Position numbers and translations under genes: made by a program. 64,000 nucleotides of DNA, from IMG/VR virus record IMGVR_UViG_3300028394_000002, positions 1 through 64,000 of that record; one strand, given 5' to 3'. The notes below the pieces were generated by a model that was not told the origin of the DNA, searched no databases, and worked only from the letters and a program-made list of their open reading frames with translations. The stretch is from a virus. Shown one piece after another: positions 62,501-64,000 of this stretch (position 1 is the first letter of the stretch; the number at the start of each line of letters is the position of its first letter).

Positions 62501-64000
62501 AGTTATATGGATTATATGAAATACCAGAGTCTTTTGATACTCCTGAGAAAATAAATAATTATATGAAGAATGTAATTAGACCTTTTACTCAGCAGAAGTA
62601 TCAATATGTTGGGCCTAACTATATGATGAGTAAAGAAAACTATGCTCAACAAGATCCTGAAACTAGAACAGGTGTAATATCTAATCGTAAGAATTCTTAT
62701 GGTATGCTTATACCTTCTTTAATTAGAGGTACTATTCTTGAAGATTTAAATATCTTTATGTTAAAGAATGGTATTGATACAATACATTTTGCTTCTGCTT
62801 CTAAAGTAGGAGCTCCTATTAGAGCTTCTAACACTCGTAGATTATTTTATACGCCTACAATAGTAGATGGTCAAATAGTAGGATTTGAAGGTTTTAATAA
62901 TGAACCTTTGCAACCTGGAGATATGGGTACATTAGATTATAGATATCTAGGTAAACAAAATGAAATAGCTTTTGAAATTAAACCTAAGGTAACTGATTCT
63001 ACACAAGGTAGAAAGACTATCCTTAGTGGTATTATGGAAGATGGTGAAAGACCTATTGATTTTAATGGTTCTCCTGAGCAGTGGGCTTCTTTAAGTGACT
63101 TAGATAAATTAAACCAATCTAAACTTTGGAATAATGCTGTTGAATATGAAAATATTTATTCTGAATTAGTTGAGCAATTAACAGTAGAGTTATTAAATGA
63201 ATATAATACTACAGAAGGAACTAATTCATTAACTATTAATAATGGAGCTAAGTTTGCTAATTTAATTAGAAAAGCTGCTGTAGAAAGAGGAAGTCCTGAT
63301 AATATACTAGAAGCTATTACTGATTGGGTTAACGATGAAGGAGGATTAAAGTATATTGAAAGTTTATCTAACTACCCTAAGATACAATATATCTTAACTA
63401 GTTTAGTTACTAATAACTTACTTATCTTAAAAAGAAATGGTACTATGCTAGCTCAAGCTCCTAGTACTGGATGGGAATCTGGTAATAGAGAAGCGAGTAA
63501 TGGTAAAGCTGTAGGCGGAGCTTTTTTAAAATTTTATGAATTTAGTTATGATAAAGATGGTAATATAATTGAAGTACACCCAGCTGAATGTGCACTACCT
63601 TTTCCAATAGAAAAGCTACCTGGCCTATTTAAAAAGTACAGAACTAAAGATATTATTAAGGCTATTGATTTACTTAATGCTGATATAGAAGCTGGTTTTG
63701 TACCTCCAATTATAGTTAAAGGTTTAAGGATACCTAATCAACAGTTTAGCTCTAATGATGTACTACAAGTTAAGAAGTTTTTATATCCAATGTATACTCA
63801 AACTATTATAGTACCTAATGAGATTATTGTAAAGACTGGAGGTGATTTTGATATAGATAAGGAAAGTTTATTCTTACCTTTCTTAGATGATAACTTTAAT
63901 ACTATATCTTCAGATAAGTTAGAAGGTACTAAAAAATTACAAGCTAGATTACTAGAAGTTGAAATAGAGATGTTATTAAACCCTGCTAGGATAGCTAGAT
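59596..64000 (+). CDS. crAss-like virion RNA polymerase, N-terminal 1468 residues (truncated by window)
   Basis: The frame is open from ATG 59596 (MAKSCPNPKHPDFKALVSQY) to the window edge. At residues about 1415-1423 it reads GGDFDIDKE (63841 onward). DFDID is the metal-binding signature of the double-psi beta-barrel catalytic site of the crAss-like virion RNA polymerase and its YonO-type relatives. It is preceded by IIVPNEIIVKTGG, a strand-turn pattern expected there. The polymerase is packaged, ejected and transcribes early genes. The second barrel and the C-terminus lie outside. The gene follows the 2324-residue giant without a gap. Confidence 0.9.
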   Translation, partial: MAKSCPNPKHPDFKALVSQYGELNAYKLYYKNNSKIPTTQEVKEIKRLDPKVMTKFIFEGVELSTNEQSELFEGLKYYFIKNLVNNLSSLDDFSNLLDDTLSTSKFQQVYQEALLDMVSMFDGTNPRHMEIASAISRDFPTSFLADYFKFTYPEDSDHANLILNTFKVKIANLFKFKEGDEDTSFELQSSIEEVRDNWNTESLEQNRKDSFSRAIKLLISGIPKLSKQNLVDNPTGYSVDDYNNAILSDNLNLESPIAQSEANDLLMNVFVNQPADINAFMRVIKNERKTNPTIEWLHQKVFYPEQFIFDDKGNVLSLKDNNESNLPRISLINKFISSFSNTKYEFINQVINGDEIKSQNADTNNMQNRMLKEWSGQLDIAFTENKSKIINTLNDKYSSEEEILKAIGFPLASKGVITSKKKIKVLAGSKTFFEVYAAFLGEFKTFIKNGGNPIDIFQQVGKEPSTINVLATAMIEFNAPYRNDYDNQLANVSGNNVSSINLNTYQTLVINNLNRVVDLVRDELGYDGVDADTFKDVYLKRLNEIYPEILNSWSYDSIWLNKYLAKGTKITMSLIAGTTADNDGLPTSKLVESDLWSSFLNNTLENNFPAIKHADRSMFPSYSFGYGVTDIFSDIASNYTPTSNWRSIFKGYLHDYFVSELKRVRKTRGDYKAYIENYDTLGQEFLVFNGILDTFKKDASHQARLEALINSDELDFTGNNFVNKQMDSWINDYFAKTKAESRLAGINELTPGAGLNKNVISNLTESFKSKPDTFEFYDEAIELAAAKFFVGAVEQSKLFLGDPAFYKIKGFTNNLNNARQVTAEESILIYDFVKRANMQSSTKQVMIVDNVTNSYLESLFNSPNYKIKLKDGEEFFYRKKFDGTLTELVIDDPRVVAHIREELAKIYQNDLESFEAYFPKGGFEETDGYSLGNIFFAAESIFRTEGISSSRLEVVKKELKALSANSQEELYGLYEIPESFDTPEKINNYMKNVIRPFTQQKYQYVGPNYMMSKENYAQQDPETRTGVISNRKNSYGMLIPSLIRGTILEDLNIFMLKNGIDTIHFASASKVGAPIRASNTRRLFYTPTIVDGQIVGFEGFNNEPLQPGDMGTLDYRYLGKQNEIAFEIKPKVTDSTQGRKTILSGIMEDGERPIDFNGSPEQWASLSDLDKLNQSKLWNNAVEYENIYSELVEQLTVELLNEYNTTEGTNSLTINNGAKFANLIRKAAVERGSPDNILEAITDWVNDEGGLKYIESLSNYPKIQYILTSLVTNNLLILKRNGTMLAQAPSTGWESGNREASNGKAVGGAFLKFYEFSYDKDGNIIEVHPAECALPFPIEKLPGLFKKYRTKDIIKAIDLLNADIEAGFVPPIIVKGLRIPNQQFSSNDVLQVKKFLYPMYTQTIIVPNEIIVKTGGDFDIDKESLFLPFLDDNFNTISSDKLEGTKKLQARLLEVEIEMLLNPARIAR

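Noticed and set aside
1-64000. Lysogeny module or attachment site
   Set aside because: No integrase, excisionase, repressor or flanking repeat was seen in this window.

Overview
The window is most likely part of a crAss-like phage (Crassvirales, podovirus-type virion, Bacteroidota host). The DNA is strongly AT-rich. The genes form two divergent blocks: small replication and early genes on the minus strand (1 to about 11460) and virion and lysis genes on the plus strand (12026 to the end). The plus block has the typical crAss order: large terminase, portal, acidic scaffold, major capsid protein, head and ring proteins, fibres, lysis genes, tail ring, very large tail and cargo proteins, and an RNA-polymerase-like giant protein that runs off the right edge. 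That last protein carries the DFDID metal-binding signature of crAss virion RNA polymerases. No integrase, repressor, CRISPR array or insertion sequence was seen.

Left region (1-9922, minus strand). A family A DNA polymerase is split by a group I intron that carries an HNH endonuclease gene; the splice sites can be read to the base. About 20 small genes follow, many overlapping by 1-4 bases and many encoding membrane peptides. Among them are a C-type-lectin-like protein whose 3' end looks like the variable repeat of a diversity-generating retroelement, and a tRNA-Leu-like element with no normal anticodon arm.

Middle region (9923-12025). About 2.1 kb holds only two short ORFs. It contains many perfect hairpins and short words repeated in the same orientation. 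A divergent promoter zone and a 360-base structured leader precede the late genes. This is the best candidate here for an undescribed RNA element.

Right region (12026-64000, plus strand). A GroES-like cochaperonin gene lies just before the terminase. A small HExxH protein lies between portal and scaffold. The 1412-residue fibre looks mosaic from about 29500. The lysis cassette has holin-like membrane proteins, a DUF5675-type protein and a unimolecular spanin. After the tail ring and the 1638-residue tail protein come probable ejected cargo proteins: a 1643-residue protein with an HELTH motif and two peptidoglycan-binding-like repeats, a 610-residue glycine-zipper protein, and a 677-residue protein that ends at a textbook -1 frameshift signal. 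That signal (A AAA AAG, then a stop codon, then an 11-bp stem) would fuse the protein to a 543-residue extension that begins with a lysozyme-like domain and has no start codon of its own. A 2324-residue giant protein and the RNA polymerase follow.

All functions are inferred from motifs and gene order read by eye; no database search was run.
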